A DNA stretch of 64,000 nucleotides from Massilia rhizosphaerae (GCF_016093545.1 NZ_JADKYX010000014.1:114667-178666), one strand, 5' to 3'. Counted from the stretch's first letter, positions 1 to 8,425 are shown. Notes: generated by a model not told the origin, from the sequence alone. Made by a program: numbers and translations.

Positions 1-1
1 A

Positions 2-598
2 CTCGCGGTTCACGCATGCCGCCCCGAACGGTTGACACTGGAAATGCTGGAAAACGAATCCCTGGGCCCGTACGACAACCAGCAGACGCTGTTATCGCAG
101 TTCAAATCGCTGGGCGTGCAGTTGGCGCAGGACGACTTGGGGTCGGGGCATAGCGGACTGACGCGCTTGCGCACGCTGCCGTTCGACGGCATCAAGATTG
201 ACCGCGGCATCGTCAAGACCCCGGACGGCGCCAGGGACATCGGCAACGCCCGGGATGCGTTGCGCTTCGCCTATCAATTGACGCGGTTGGGGCATTCGCT
301 GGGCAAATGGGTGGTCGTCGAAGGCATCGAGAATCCGGAGATGCTGGAAGCGATGATGATACTGGGCGTGGATGCGGTGCAGGGCTACACGGTGGCCAGG
401 CCGATGCCGGCCGACCGCTTGCCCGAATGGGTCGACGCGCATGCCGGGGCGCCATTCGTCCACGCGCTCGACGGCGTATTGCCCCGCCTGGCCAAATCCA
501 TCATTTGCGAAGAGCGTTTGTCCATCGTTCAGCTGCATCGCCAGAACGCCAGGAAGGCCGCCCCGGCCCGGCCGACACGCACGGCACCCGGTACGTAA
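2..598 (+). CDS. EAL-domain protein, C-terminal part (cyclic-di-GMP phosphodiesterase type)
   Basis: The reading frame is open at the window edge, so the N-terminus is missing. The visible part is the second half of an EAL domain: LTLEMLENE, then DDLGSGHSGL (the family's DDFGTG loop), then KIDRGIV, and the late VVVEGIENPE and DAVQGYTVARPMP strands. Family members hydrolyse c-di-GMP with metal ions held by these acidic residues. The two Asp of DDLG and the Glu of EGIE are kept, so activity is plausible, but the EAL signature itself is outside the window. A tail of about 50 residues without recognisable domain follows. The next gene, a chemoreceptor, starts 72 bases downstream. Confidence 0.85.
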   Translation, partial: LAVHACRPERLTLEMLENESLGPYDNQQTLLSQFKSLGVQLAQDDLGSGHSGLTRLRTLPFDGIKIDRGIVKTPDGARDIGNARDALRFAYQLTRLGHSLGKWVVVEGIENPEMLEAMMILGVDAVQGYTVARPMPADRLPEWVDAHAGAPFVHALDGVLPRLAKSIICEERLSIVQLHRQNARKAAPARPTRTAPGT

Positions 599-670
599 CG
601 AACACACACCCGATTGAAGATCTGCCTGAACGACGTTCGCGTGCGGTCATTCAAGAAAGCGACCAACAGC

Positions 671-2257
671 ATGCGTAAAAACCTGCCCGTAACCGATATC
701 CAGTACCACATGGAGGATGGCAAGCCGATCGTGTCGAAGACCGATCTCAAGGGAAAAATCACCTACGTCAATCCGTATTTCATCGAAGTCAGCGGATTCA
801 GCAAAGAGGAATTGATCGGCGCGCCGCATAACCTGGTGCGCCACCCGGACATGCCGCCCGAAGCGTTCGAAGACTTGTGGAAGTCCATCAAGGCCGGCCA
901 GCCGTGGACCGGGATGGTGAAGAACCGGCGCAAGAACGGCGACTTCTACTGGGTCGTGGCCAACGTGACCCCCGTGATGGAAAACGGCCGTGCGAGCGGC
1001 TACATGTCGGTCCGTACCAGGCCGAGCCGCGCGCAGGTCGAGGCGGCGGAGCGGGCTTATCGAAGCATCGTTGCCGGCAATCCGGATCGCATCGCGATCC
1101 GCGAGGGACAGATCGTGCGTACCGGCCTGGCCGGCTTGATCCCGGCATTGAACGACCTGCCGGTGAGCGCGCACATCACCTTCGGGCTGCTGACGATCTG
1201 TGCCTCGTATCTCGGCATGGGCATCCTCGGTTTCGCGGCGTCGAGCGGCGGGACGGCGCGCGGATTCGCCGCTGCCGCCGCCTTCGGCGTGGCGGGCGCA
1301 GCGTCGCTGGGATACTTCCTCCACAAATCCGTGGTCGTCCCCTTGCGCGGCGCGATCCGTGCCGCGCGCACGATTGCCGGCGGCGATCTGACCAGCACGT
1401 TCGAAACACACCGCGGTGGCGATATGGGGCAATTGCTGCGGGCCTTGCAACAAATGAACGCCAATCTCCTGGCGATCGTCGGCGACGTGCGCACCAATGT
1501 CGATGCCGTGAACGTCGCGACCAGGGAAATTGCCGCAGGCAATATGGACCTGTCGGCACGCACCGAAGCGCAGGCCGCCAGCCTCGAACAAACCGCGTCC
1601 AGCATGGAAGAATTTTCCTCGAGCGCGAAGCTGAATGCGGACCATGCGCAGCGCGCCAACGAACTTGTCGAGTCCGCCTCGGCCGTTGCGGTCAAGGGTG
1701 GTCAAGCCGTGTCGAGGGTGGGCGCGACGATGGGCGGTATCAGTGCCTCGGCGAAGAAGATCGCCGACATCATCGGCCTGATCGATCGTATCGCGTTCCA
1801 GACCAATATCCTGGCGCTGAATGCCGCCGTCGAGGCGGCGCGCGCGGGCGAGCAGGGGCGTGGCTTTGCCGTGGTCGCCGCCGAAGTGCGGAGCCTGGCG
1901 CAGGGCTCCGCCGCCGCGGCCAAGGAAATCAAAGGGCTGATCGACGACTCGGTTGCGCGGGTCGAACTGGGGAACCGCCTGGTCGGCGACGCCGAGCACA
2001 TCATGACGGACATCGTGGAGTCGGTGCGGCGCGTGGCCGGCATCATGCACGAGATCGCTTCCGCCAGCCGTGAGCAAAGCAGCGGCATCGACCAGGTCAA
2101 CCGGGCCATCGGCACGATGGGCGAAGTCACTCGGCAGAATGCCGCGCTGGTGGAACAGACGGTCGCAGTGGCTTCCAGCCTGGAAGAGCAGGCAATGCAG
2201 CTGTCGCAGGCGGTGAGCGTATTCAAACTGGACGGAAAGAAGCATGAATATCACTAA
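671..2257 (+). CDS. Methyl-accepting chemotaxis protein with N-terminal PAS domain (Aer-like)
   Basis: A 528-residue energy/redox-type chemoreceptor. The start at MRKNLPVTD is preferred over an upstream TTG because this N-terminus is typical for Aer-like PAS receptors. The PAS domain (about residues 5-120) holds the NPYFIEVSGFSKEELIG and MVKNRRKNGDFYWV segments; in Aer this fold binds FAD. Two hydrophobic stretches around 165-220 anchor it in the inner membrane with hardly any periplasmic part. A HAMP-like stretch and the signalling hairpin follow, with IAFQTNILALNAAVEAARAG at the tip. The C-terminus ends KKHEYH, so there is no NWETF-type tether for CheR/CheB. It overlaps the next receptor gene by 14 bases. 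Confidence 0.93.
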   Translation: MRKNLPVTDIQYHMEDGKPIVSKTDLKGKITYVNPYFIEVSGFSKEELIGAPHNLVRHPDMPPEAFEDLWKSIKAGQPWTGMVKNRRKNGDFYWVVANVTPVMENGRASGYMSVRTRPSRAQVEAAERAYRSIVAGNPDRIAIREGQIVRTGLAGLIPALNDLPVSAHITFGLLTICASYLGMGILGFAASSGGTARGFAAAAAFGVAGAASLGYFLHKSVVVPLRGAIRAARTIAGGDLTSTFETHRGGDMGQLLRALQQMNANLLAIVGDVRTNVDAVNVATREIAAGNMDLSARTEAQAASLEQTASSMEEFSSSAKLNADHAQRANELVESASAVAVKGGQAVSRVGATMGGISASAKKIADIIGLIDRIAFQTNILALNAAVEAARAGEQGRGFAVVAAEVRSLAQGSAAAAKEIKGLIDDSVARVELGNRLVGDAEHIMTDIVESVRRVAGIMHEIASASREQSSGIDQVNRAIGTMGEVTRQNAALVEQTVAVASSLEEQAMQLSQAVSVFKLDGKKHEYH

Positions 2258-3845
2258 CCTGAAGATCGGCACGCGCCTTGTTGCCAACAATGTCGTGATG
2301 GGCCTCCTGCTGGTGGCCTGTATTTCCCTGGGCATCACCATGCTGGGCCGCGTCAATGGCGCGACTGCGATCATCGTCACGGACTCCGTGCCGAAGGCGG
2401 CGCAGGCGACGCAGGCGATGGGCGATATCAATGACATCGCGATTGCGTTGAGCAATATGCTGCTCAACGAGGATAGCGGGGAGAGGAACAAGCAGCAAGC
2501 GCACATCACGGAATCGCGAAAAGGCTTGCACGAAAAACTCGCCTATCTGGAGCGAACGGTCGATCTGCCGAAAGGCAAGGCACTGTTGCGGAAAGCGCTG
2601 GACGCCGATGCGCAATACGCGGCCTGCACCGACCGGTTGCTCACGCTGCTTGCCGCCGATACGCCGGACGCGCAGAAGGCTTACCTGAACCAGAAGTTTG
2701 GCCCGGCATTGGCCGCGTACAAGGCCGCGATCAACGACATCATCGGATTCGAGGTGGAGCGCATGAACGCGTATAGCGAACGTGCCGCGACGACCCATGC
2801 GACCAGCCGCCTGATGATGCTCGGCCTGGGCGCTGCGGCGTTGCTGTTCGCCGCTGTCATGGGCATCCGGATCACGCTCTCGATCACCCGTCCGCTGAAG
2901 CAGGCGCTGACGCTGGCCAATACGGTTGCCGCGGGCGACCTGACCAGCCGGATCGACGTCCGGACCACGGAAGAAACCGGGCAGCTCCTGCAGGCGTTGA
3001 AGAACATGAACGATAGCCTGGTGAAGATCGTGGCTCAAGTGCGCAACGGCACCGGGGCGCTTGCCAGCGCCTCCAGCCAGATCGCCACCGGCAATCTCGA
3101 TTTGTCCTCGCGCACCGAGCAGCAAGCGAGCTCGCTGGAAGAAACCGCTTCCTCGATGGAAGAATTGACGTCGACCGTCCGGCGCAACGCCGACGACGCG
3201 CGCGAGGCAAACGGCCTGGCGCTGTTGGCCTCCGAAACGGCGGTCAAGGGTGGGGCGGTGGTGCTGGAGGTCGTCGAGACGATGAGTTCGATCCACGACT
3301 CGTCCAGGATGATCGTGGACATCATCGGGGTGATCGATGGGATTGCGTTCCAGACCAATATCCTGGCGTTGAACGCGGCGGTGGAAGCGGCGCGCGCCGG
3401 CGAGGCGGGGCGTGGCTTCGCCGTGGTGGCCGCCGAAGTACGAACGCTTGCGCAACGCAGCGCGGTCGCGGCCAAGGAAATCAAGGCGCTCATCGACAAT
3501 TCGGTGGGAAAAGTGGACGCGGGAAGCAAGCTGGCGGAACGGGCGGGCGCGGCGATGGAAGAGATCGTCGACAGCGTCAAGCGCGTCGGCGGGATCATGG
3601 GCCGGATCACCGCCGCCGCGCAGGCGCAGACGGCCGGGATCGAACAGGTCAACCAGGCCATCGGGCAGATGGACCACGTCACGCAGCAGAACGCGGCGCT
3701 CGTGGAGGAAGCGGCAGCGGCGGCCCAGTCCATGCAGGACCAGGTGGCGACGCTGGCGGATGTCGTCAGCGTATTCAAGCTTGATGCGCCGGCGCCACGC
3801 CTGGCCATTGCGACGCCATTGCTCGGCGATCAGCCCTGCAAATAG
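2244..3845 (+). CDS. Methyl-accepting chemotaxis protein with periplasmic four-helix sensor
   Basis: A 533-residue receptor whose ATG lies inside the end of the preceding receptor gene, so the two are probably translationally coupled. TM1 spans about residues 12-32. A helical periplasmic sensor (4HB_MCP type, about 35-185) contains the RKGLHEKLAYLERTVDL helix. TM2 (about 190-212) leads to a HAMP domain beginning ITRPLKQALTLANTVAAGDL, and the kinase-control tip reads IAFQTNILALNAAVEAARAG. The tail ends without a CheR pentapeptide. The ligand cannot be inferred; the position directly before a catabolic cluster makes an aromatic attractant possible, but that is only a suggestion. Confidence 0.93.
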   Translation: MNITNLKIGTRLVANNVVMGLLLVACISLGITMLGRVNGATAIIVTDSVPKAAQATQAMGDINDIAIALSNMLLNEDSGERNKQQAHITESRKGLHEKLAYLERTVDLPKGKALLRKALDADAQYAACTDRLLTLLAADTPDAQKAYLNQKFGPALAAYKAAINDIIGFEVERMNAYSERAATTHATSRLMMLGLGAAALLFAAVMGIRITLSITRPLKQALTLANTVAAGDLTSRIDVRTTEETGQLLQALKNMNDSLVKIVAQVRNGTGALASASSQIATGNLDLSSRTEQQASSLEETASSMEELTSTVRRNADDAREANGLALLASETAVKGGAVVLEVVETMSSIHDSSRMIVDIIGVIDGIAFQTNILALNAAVEAARAGEAGRGFAVVAAEVRTLAQRSAVAAKEIKALIDNSVGKVDAGSKLAERAGAAMEEIVDSVKRVGGIMGRITAAAQAQTAGIEQVNQAIGQMDHVTQQNAALVEEAAAAAQSMQDQVATLADVVSVFKLDAPAPRLAIATPLLGDQPCK

Positions 3846-3875
3846 GAAAATTTTTTACGCTGCGTATGATAGTAT

Positions 3876-3899
3876 TTTCGTTGCATTGACGCGGATCAA
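3876..3899 (+). promoter_or_regulatory. FNR/ANR-like box and partial copy of the catabolic operator, upstream of the AraC gene
   Basis: The palindrome TTGAC-GCGG-ATCAA lies at 3886-3899 and matches the FNR-type consensus TTGAT-N4-ATCAA in nine of ten positions. The same stretch reads ttttcgttgcattgacg and so shares the ttgcattgacg core with the two longer elements at 5215 and 8376. Either reading would place a regulator just ahead of the AraC gene. Which is right cannot be decided by eye. Confidence 0.4.
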
Positions 3900-4040
3900 A
3901 CTTATAAAGAAGCAGGAAAAACCGCTGCTCACATCATGCGCGCTGCGAGTGGGGAAACAGTCCGGGCGACGACGCCGTATTCCATGCTCGGAACACGAAT
4001 CCCATCATTGGTCGTTCATTATGCGTTCGAGAGAGAGACT

Positions 4041-5039
4041 ATGGCGCACTGCACTTTTCCTTCCGTGACTCCGGCCGATTCCGTGCTGTCGGCCTATGGC
4101 CTGTGCCAGACGTCCGATATCGAAGAGGCGCGCTCGGTCGGTGAGCACATCTTTTGCAAGAACACGATCTATTCCAGAGATCCCCAGTTCAATACGCGCG
4201 TCAATTACCGGCGCGCGGGCGGCCTGGGCGTGGGGCGCATGACCTATGGCGGCGAGACCATCATCGATCCGGATGTGATGGAGTCGTTTGCACTGATCCA
4301 GGTGCCGATCAGGGGGCGCGAGCTGATCGAGTGCGACGGCAAGCCGGTCTTGTTCGAATCCGAGCAGGGCGTCGTGCTGAACGCGCATGCGCGCACGCGC
4401 ATCCACCACATGGCGAATACCGAGAAAATCATCGTCCGGGTCGATAACGACGTCGTCAAACGCCATTGCCAGCAGCATCTCGGCCGCACTTTGCAGAAGG
4501 ACGTCGAGTTCAAGACGGGCATGGCGCTGAATACGCCCGACGGCCGCAATTTTGTCCAGATGCTGGCGTGGATGTGCGACGTCCTGTCGAACTCGAACAA
4601 GCTGTCGCCGCTGTTGAGCAAACAACTGGAATCGACGTTCGTGGGCACGCTGTTGAGCTGCCAGCCGAACAACTACAGCGCGGAACTGCACGAAGACAAA
4701 GGGCAGTCCATCGCGCCGTCCTTCGTCAAGCGCATCGAGCATTACATCGAAGAACATGCCCATGAGCCGATTTCGGTGGGTGACCTGGCGGAATATTCCG
4801 GCGTCAGCACGCGCTCGCTGTTCTCCGCGTTTCGCCGCTTCCGCAATATCTCGCCGATGCACTACCTGAAGGAAGTCCGCCTGCGCCGCGTGCATGACGA
4901 ACTCCAGCAGGCCCAGCCTTCCAGCGGCACCGTGACCGCCGTCGCATTCCGCTGGGGCTTCAGTCATCTGGGGCACTTCACGACCGACTACAAGCGCCGC
5001 TTCGGCGAAACCCCGTCCGAAACCTTGATGCGTTCCTGA
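4041..5039 (+). CDS. AraC-family transcriptional regulator, probable activator of the catabolic cluster
   Basis: A 332-residue protein from the ATG at 4041, which follows a GAGAGAG Shine-Dalgarno and begins MAHCTFPSV. An in-frame ATG at 3936 would add 35 residues without domain character. The N-terminal part (about 15-190, RRAGGLGVGRMTYGGET) is the AraC-binding-like-2 ligand domain seen in regulators of aromatic ring hydroxylation. The C-terminal part (about 225-330) has the two helix-turn-helices, including YSGVSTRSLFSAFRRF and FRWGFSHLGHFTTDYKRRFGETPSE. It is encoded first in the cluster, on the same strand, with repeated promoter elements downstream at 5215 and 8376. Activation of those units is inferred from position and repeat, not shown. 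Confidence 0.9.
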   Translation: MAHCTFPSVTPADSVLSAYGLCQTSDIEEARSVGEHIFCKNTIYSRDPQFNTRVNYRRAGGLGVGRMTYGGETIIDPDVMESFALIQVPIRGRELIECDGKPVLFESEQGVVLNAHARTRIHHMANTEKIIVRVDNDVVKRHCQQHLGRTLQKDVEFKTGMALNTPDGRNFVQMLAWMCDVLSNSNKLSPLLSKQLESTFVGTLLSCQPNNYSAELHEDKGQSIAPSFVKRIEHYIEEHAHEPISVGDLAEYSGVSTRSLFSAFRRFRNISPMHYLKEVRLRRVHDELQQAQPSSGTVTAVAFRWGFSHLGHFTTDYKRRFGETPSETLMRS

Positions 5040-5069
5040 TGCGTTCCTGACGCGTACTTGATGCGCCGG
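5026..5069 (+). repeat. Four tandem 11-base units at the end of the AraC gene
   Basis: Consecutive units TGATGCGTTCC, TGATGCGTTCC, TGACGCGTACT and TGATGCGCCGG start at 5026, 5037, 5048 and 5059. The first two are identical. The stop codon of the regulator gene lies in the second unit, so expansion or contraction would move the C-terminus only slightly. Confidence 0.7.
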
Positions 5070-5214
5070 CGCTCGCCGGTGCATTACCCGTAGCACCTTC
5101 GCTGCACCGCGCGTGCATGCCGCAGGCGCCGCTCCGGCGCCATCCCACCGAACCTTCGATACGCTCCCGATCGCCGCCGGCCGCCATGGCCTGCGCCGAC
5201 CGGCGCGGCAGCGC

Positions 5215-5264
5215 GTTCTTTTCTGCATTGACGGGATAGTGGTTTCGCCGGCGGGAGCGCCGGC
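5215..5264 (+). promoter_or_regulatory. Candidate AraC operator / leader element, copy 1
   Basis: A 50-base element located about 60 bases before the dehydrogenase start. It matches the element at 8376-8425 at about 43 of 50 positions, with an 18-base perfect core beginning gcattgacgg at 5225. Its right part forms a perfect hairpin, GCCGGCG-GGAG-CGCCGGC (5247-5264). No good -10 box is visible at the right distance from TTGACG, so the element is more likely a regulator site plus leader hairpin than a plain promoter. Its occurrence in front of two transcription units of one cluster, both in the same orientation, is the main support. Confidence 0.6.
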
Positions 5265-5320
5265 CGGCCCGCCGTGCCCTAGCATCGACTCCGAACCTAC
5301 TACCAGATCAAGGAGACCGA

Positions 5321-6436
5321 ATGAACGCTTCGAAGCAGATGAAAGCCATGCGCGTGCATGACGCCAGCGGCCGTTTTCAGCTCGATACGGTGCCGCTCCC
5401 GGAGCTGTTGCGCCCGACGGATGTGCTCGTCGAGGTCAAGGCGTCCGGCGTCGTGCCGAACCTGCGCAACGTGATCAGCCACTATGGCGAACGTTCCTAC
5501 CTGACCTTGCCTGACTTGCCCGCGATTTTCGGTCTCGATATCGCAGGCGTCGTCGCCAGGGTCGGTACGGCCGTGACGGGCATCGCGCCGGGCGACCGCG
5601 TGTACGTCAATCCGGGCCGCTCCTGCGGATCGTGCCATGCCTGCCGCGGCGGCGAGCCGACCAACTGCGTCGCCTACACCTTCCAGGGCTATTTCGGCTT
5701 CGGACCGAATTCGAAGCAAATCTACAAGCAATATCCGTACGGCGGCTTCGGCCAGTATGCGACCGCGCCGGCCGACGGCCTCGTCAAATTGCCGGAGGCG
5801 GTCAGCTTCGAGCAGGCCGCCCGCTTCGGCTATCTGGGCACCGCCTATTCGGGCTTGCGCAAGGCGGGTGTCGGCGCCGGCAAGACGGTCCTGATCAGCG
5901 GTGCCAGCGGCACGCTCGGCCTGTGCGCGGTGCAGATCGCGCGGGCGATGGGGGCGGTCAAGATCTTCTGCGTCGCGCGCAACCCCGAGTTGCTCGAGCA
6001 AGTGCGCGCACTCGATCCGCGGCGGATCCGCACCTTTTCGTATGGCTCCGGCGATCTCGGCGAGTGGGTGCGGAGCGAGACGGACGGCGTCGGCGTCGAT
6101 GCGGTGCTCGACGCGATCGGCCCGGGCGCGTCGCACCAGGTCACGCTCGATTGCCTGCGGACGCTGGCCCGTGGCGGCCGCCTGGTCGAAGTGGGCGCGA
6201 TGTCCGATCCGCTGCCGTTGAACCTGCACGAGATCATGTGCTCGCAAATCAGCCTGATGACGTCGCTGTGGTTCACCGTGGGCGAAGGCCAGGACCTCGC
6301 GTACATGGCCGCGGCGGGCACGCTGGACTTGAGCGTGTTCGACCATCACCGGTATGCGCTGGAGCAGGCCAACGAGGCGCTCGCCGACGCCGAGCAGCGC
6401 AAGGGCGGTTTCGTCAACGTGGTGATCGTGCAGTGA
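5321..6436 (+). CDS. MDR-family alcohol dehydrogenase-like oxidoreductase with structural but no catalytic zinc site
   Basis: A 371-residue medium-chain dehydrogenase/reductase, starting after AAGGAGACCGA. The structural zinc lobe is complete (C102, C105, C108, C116 in CGSCHACRGGEPTNC). The usual catalytic zinc ligands are not: the GVCHTD segment reads GVVPNLRN (about 43-50) and the GHE motif reads GLDIAG (about 71-76). The nucleotide fold has GASGTLG (about 195-201). Zinc-independent members of the superfamily are reductases of quinones or enones, so a reductase of an unsaturated ring-derived intermediate is as likely as an alcohol dehydrogenase. It is the first gene after operator copy 1 and is followed 38 bases later by the cupin gene. 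Confidence 0.88.
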   Translation: MNASKQMKAMRVHDASGRFQLDTVPLPELLRPTDVLVEVKASGVVPNLRNVISHYGERSYLTLPDLPAIFGLDIAGVVARVGTAVTGIAPGDRVYVNPGRSCGSCHACRGGEPTNCVAYTFQGYFGFGPNSKQIYKQYPYGGFGQYATAPADGLVKLPEAVSFEQAARFGYLGTAYSGLRKAGVGAGKTVLISGASGTLGLCAVQIARAMGAVKIFCVARNPELLEQVRALDPRRIRTFSYGSGDLGEWVRSETDGVGVDAVLDAIGPGASHQVTLDCLRTLARGGRLVEVGAMSDPLPLNLHEIMCSQISLMTSLWFTVGEGQDLAYMAAAGTLDLSVFDHHRYALEQANEALADAEQRKGGFVNVVIVQ

Positions 6437-6474
6437 GCGCACGGTCCGCAACCAGCAAGGACAAGGAGTTTGAC

Positions 6475-7005
6475 ATGGTAAGACGTATCGTAACGGGCGA
6501 ACGTAACGGCAAGTCGGTGGTCGTGTTCGACAGCCAGGTGGAGAACACGCACGACTACGCGTCGGTGCCCGGTTTCCGCACCACGCTGGCATGGGCTTCC
6601 GAGCTTGGGCCCACGTTGCCCTTCGACGGGCGCGACCCGGCCGCCGGCATCCAATCGATGCTGCCCGCACCAAATGGCACGCGCGTGATCGTCGTGCAGT
6701 TCCCGCCCGACAGCGTGATGGCCGCGCCGGGCTTCGACGGTGCCGCGACCGGCGCGGAATACGCGGCATTCCTGCCGGGCCTCGCCGAGACCTTCGATGC
6801 CGACGGTTCCGGCTTCCACCGCACCGCCACGGTCGACTACGACGTGATCCTGTCCGGAGAGCTGTGGCTCGAGCTCGACGATGGCGAAGTCCGCCACCTG
6901 AAGGCCGGGGACGTCGTGATCCAGAACGGCACGCGCCACGCGTGGCGCAACCGGACCGAAACGCCGGCGGTGATGCTGTCCGTGCTGATCGGCGCCGCAA
7001 TCTGA
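6475..7005 (+). CDS. Cupin-domain protein
   Basis: A 176-residue protein starting at the ATG after AAGGAGTTTGAC. The C-terminal half is a single small cupin barrel: GSGFHRTATVDYDVILSGEL (His115 and nearby acids) and GTRHAWRN (His155), the usual metal-ligand positions. The N-terminal half holds a VPGFRTTLAW segment seen in cupin proteins of aromatic and amine catabolism. It may be a small dioxygenase, an isomerase or a non-enzymatic binding protein; the sequence does not decide. The position between a dehydrogenase and a hemerythrin in the same operon supports a role in the pathway. Confidence 0.85.
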   Translation: MVRRIVTGERNGKSVVVFDSQVENTHDYASVPGFRTTLAWASELGPTLPFDGRDPAAGIQSMLPAPNGTRVIVVQFPPDSVMAAPGFDGAATGAEYAAFLPGLAETFDADGSGFHRTATVDYDVILSGELWLELDDGEVRHLKAGDVVIQNGTRHAWRNRTETPAVMLSVLIGAAI

Positions 7006-7027
7006 CGGTTCGACGCGGAGTCTTCAC

Positions 7028-7546
7028 ATGTCACATCATCACGCACATGCGCACCAGGGCGGATTCGACGAGAACGCCGCCGAGCGGCTCGAGTGGAACG
7101 ACGCGATGCTGCTCGGCCACGGCCCGACGGACGCCGCGCATGAAGAATTCGTGCAGGTCGTCAAGGCGCTTGCGGCATGTAACGCGGTCACGGCTCTCGG
7201 CTGCCTGCAGGCGGTCGAGGACCACCTGCTGTCGCATTTCGAGTCCGAGCGGCAGGCTATGGTGCGCACAAGCTATCCGAACATGGATTGCCATCTCGAC
7301 GAACACCAGAAGGTCCTCGACACGGTGCTGGAGGTGAACCGGCTCGCGCAGGCCGGGCAGGTGGGCTTGCGCGACGTGCGACGCCTCGCGGCCGCGCTCG
7401 CGGACTGGTTCCCGAAGCACGCCACTTACCTGGATTCCGCGCTGTCGACGTGGATCACCAAACGCAGGCATGGCGGCGCACCGGTGATCCTGCGGCGCGA
7501 CATCCGTGCCGGCGTACAGGGCGGAGCGTATGCGGATGAAGGATAA
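7028..7546 (+). CDS. Bacteriohemerythrin-type protein
   Basis: A 172-residue protein with a His-rich N-terminus and a complete set of di-iron ligands of the hemerythrin family: H38, H70 and E74 (HLLSHFESE), H89 and H93 (HLDEH), H131 and D136 (KHATYLD). Such proteins bind O2 reversibly at a di-iron centre in the cytoplasm. Its place inside an oxygenase operon suggests oxygen supply or sensing for the Rieske or ring-cleavage enzymes; that is inference. The last 11 bases overlap the next gene, so translation is likely coupled. Confidence 0.88.
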   Translation: MSHHHAHAHQGGFDENAAERLEWNDAMLLGHGPTDAAHEEFVQVVKALAACNAVTALGCLQAVEDHLLSHFESERQAMVRTSYPNMDCHLDEHQKVLDTVLEVNRLAQAGQVGLRDVRRLAAALADWFPKHATYLDSALSTWITKRRHGGAPVILRRDIRAGVQGGAYADEG

Positions 7547-8273
7547 GGTGGGACTGGTGACGGGCGGCGGCTCCGGCATGGGACGCGCGGCTGCGTTGGC
7601 CCTCGCGGCCGAGGGCGCGACGGTGGTGCTGGCCGGCCGTACCGAAGACAAGCTTGCCGCCGTGCGCGACGAGATCGTCCGGTCGGGCGGCAAGGCCGAG
7701 ATCCAGGCGATGGACGCGTCGCGCCGCGACGACCAGGAGGCGCTCGTCCGGTTCGTCGAGTCGCGTTTCGGCCGTCTCGATTTCGCGTTCAACAATGCGG
7801 GCGGCCACGCCGATTTCAAACCGATCCATCACACGTCCGTCGACGAGTCGGAATGGGTCATCGACCTCAATTTCAAGGGGGTCTACTACGGCGTGAAGTA
7901 CCAGGTCGAGGCGATGTTGCGAGCGGGTGGCGGCGCGATCGTGAACAACGCGTCGATCTTCGGCCTGCGCGGCATCGACGGCATTGCCCACTATGTCGCG
8001 GCCAAGCATGCGGTGGTCGGTCTCACGAAGGCCGTCGCGAAAGAGTATGCGGCCAGGAACATCCGCATCAACGCCGTGTGTCCGGGCGCGACGCAAACGC
8101 CGAACTACATGCGCTCGACGGGCGGCGACATCCACCTGCTCGACGACATGATCCCCATGCGCCGCATCGGCCAGCCGCAGGAAGTGGCCGAGGCCGTGCT
8201 CTACCTGCTGTCCGACAAATCGGCCTACGTGACCGGTGCGGTGCTGTCGGTCGATGGCGGGATGACGGCCTGA
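7536..8273 (+). CDS. Short-chain dehydrogenase/reductase (SDR)
   Basis: A 245-residue classical SDR. The start MKDKVGLVTGG is preferred because GGAG lies nine bases upstream; an ATG two codons earlier is an alternative. Motifs are TGGGSGMG for NAD(P) binding, NNAGG, the catalytic Ser region VNNASIFG, Tyr-x-x-x-Lys in HYVAAKHA, and the C-terminal GAVLSVDGG strand. In an aromatic pathway such enzymes dehydrogenate cis-dihydrodiols or side-chain alcohols; which applies here is open. It ends the first sub-operon; the next operator copy starts about 100 bases downstream. Confidence 0.92.
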   Translation: MKDKVGLVTGGGSGMGRAAALALAAEGATVVLAGRTEDKLAAVRDEIVRSGGKAEIQAMDASRRDDQEALVRFVESRFGRLDFAFNNAGGHADFKPIHHTSVDESEWVIDLNFKGVYYGVKYQVEAMLRAGGGAIVNNASIFGLRGIDGIAHYVAAKHAVVGLTKAVAKEYAARNIRINAVCPGATQTPNYMRSTGGDIHLLDDMIPMRRIGQPQEVAEAVLYLLSDKSAYVTGAVLSVDGGMTA

Positions 8274-8375
8274 CGGCGCACGGCGCGCGACGCATCGAAT
8301 CGAAGGGCCGGGTCCTGTGCAAACGGGGCCCGGCCCTTGTTCATTTGCCGCCCAAATCGCCGCCCGCACATGGAC

Positions 8376-8425
8376 GTGTTTTCTTGCATTGACGGGATAG
8401 TGGGTTCACCGGCGGGAGCGCCAGC
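8376..8425 (+). promoter_or_regulatory. Candidate AraC operator / leader element, copy 2
   Basis: The second copy of the 50-base element at 5215-5264, ending 76 bases before the Rieske oxygenase start. The 18-base core gcattgacgggatagtgg (8386-8403) is identical. The hairpin part is kept with one mismatch (CCGGCG-GGAG-CGCCAG, 8409-8424). A strong AGGAGACTCC ribosome binding site precedes the gene. Confidence 0.6.

Noticed and set aside
647..2509. 620-residue open frame on the minus strand across the chemoreceptors
   Set aside because: Mirror frame of high-GC genes; Arg/His/Asp-rich composition without any domain, while the plus strand has complete receptors.
5225..5264. Plain sigma-70 promoter with TTGACG as -35
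   Set aside because: No acceptable -10 hexamer lies 16-18 bases downstream in either copy; the sequence there is GC-rich hairpin.
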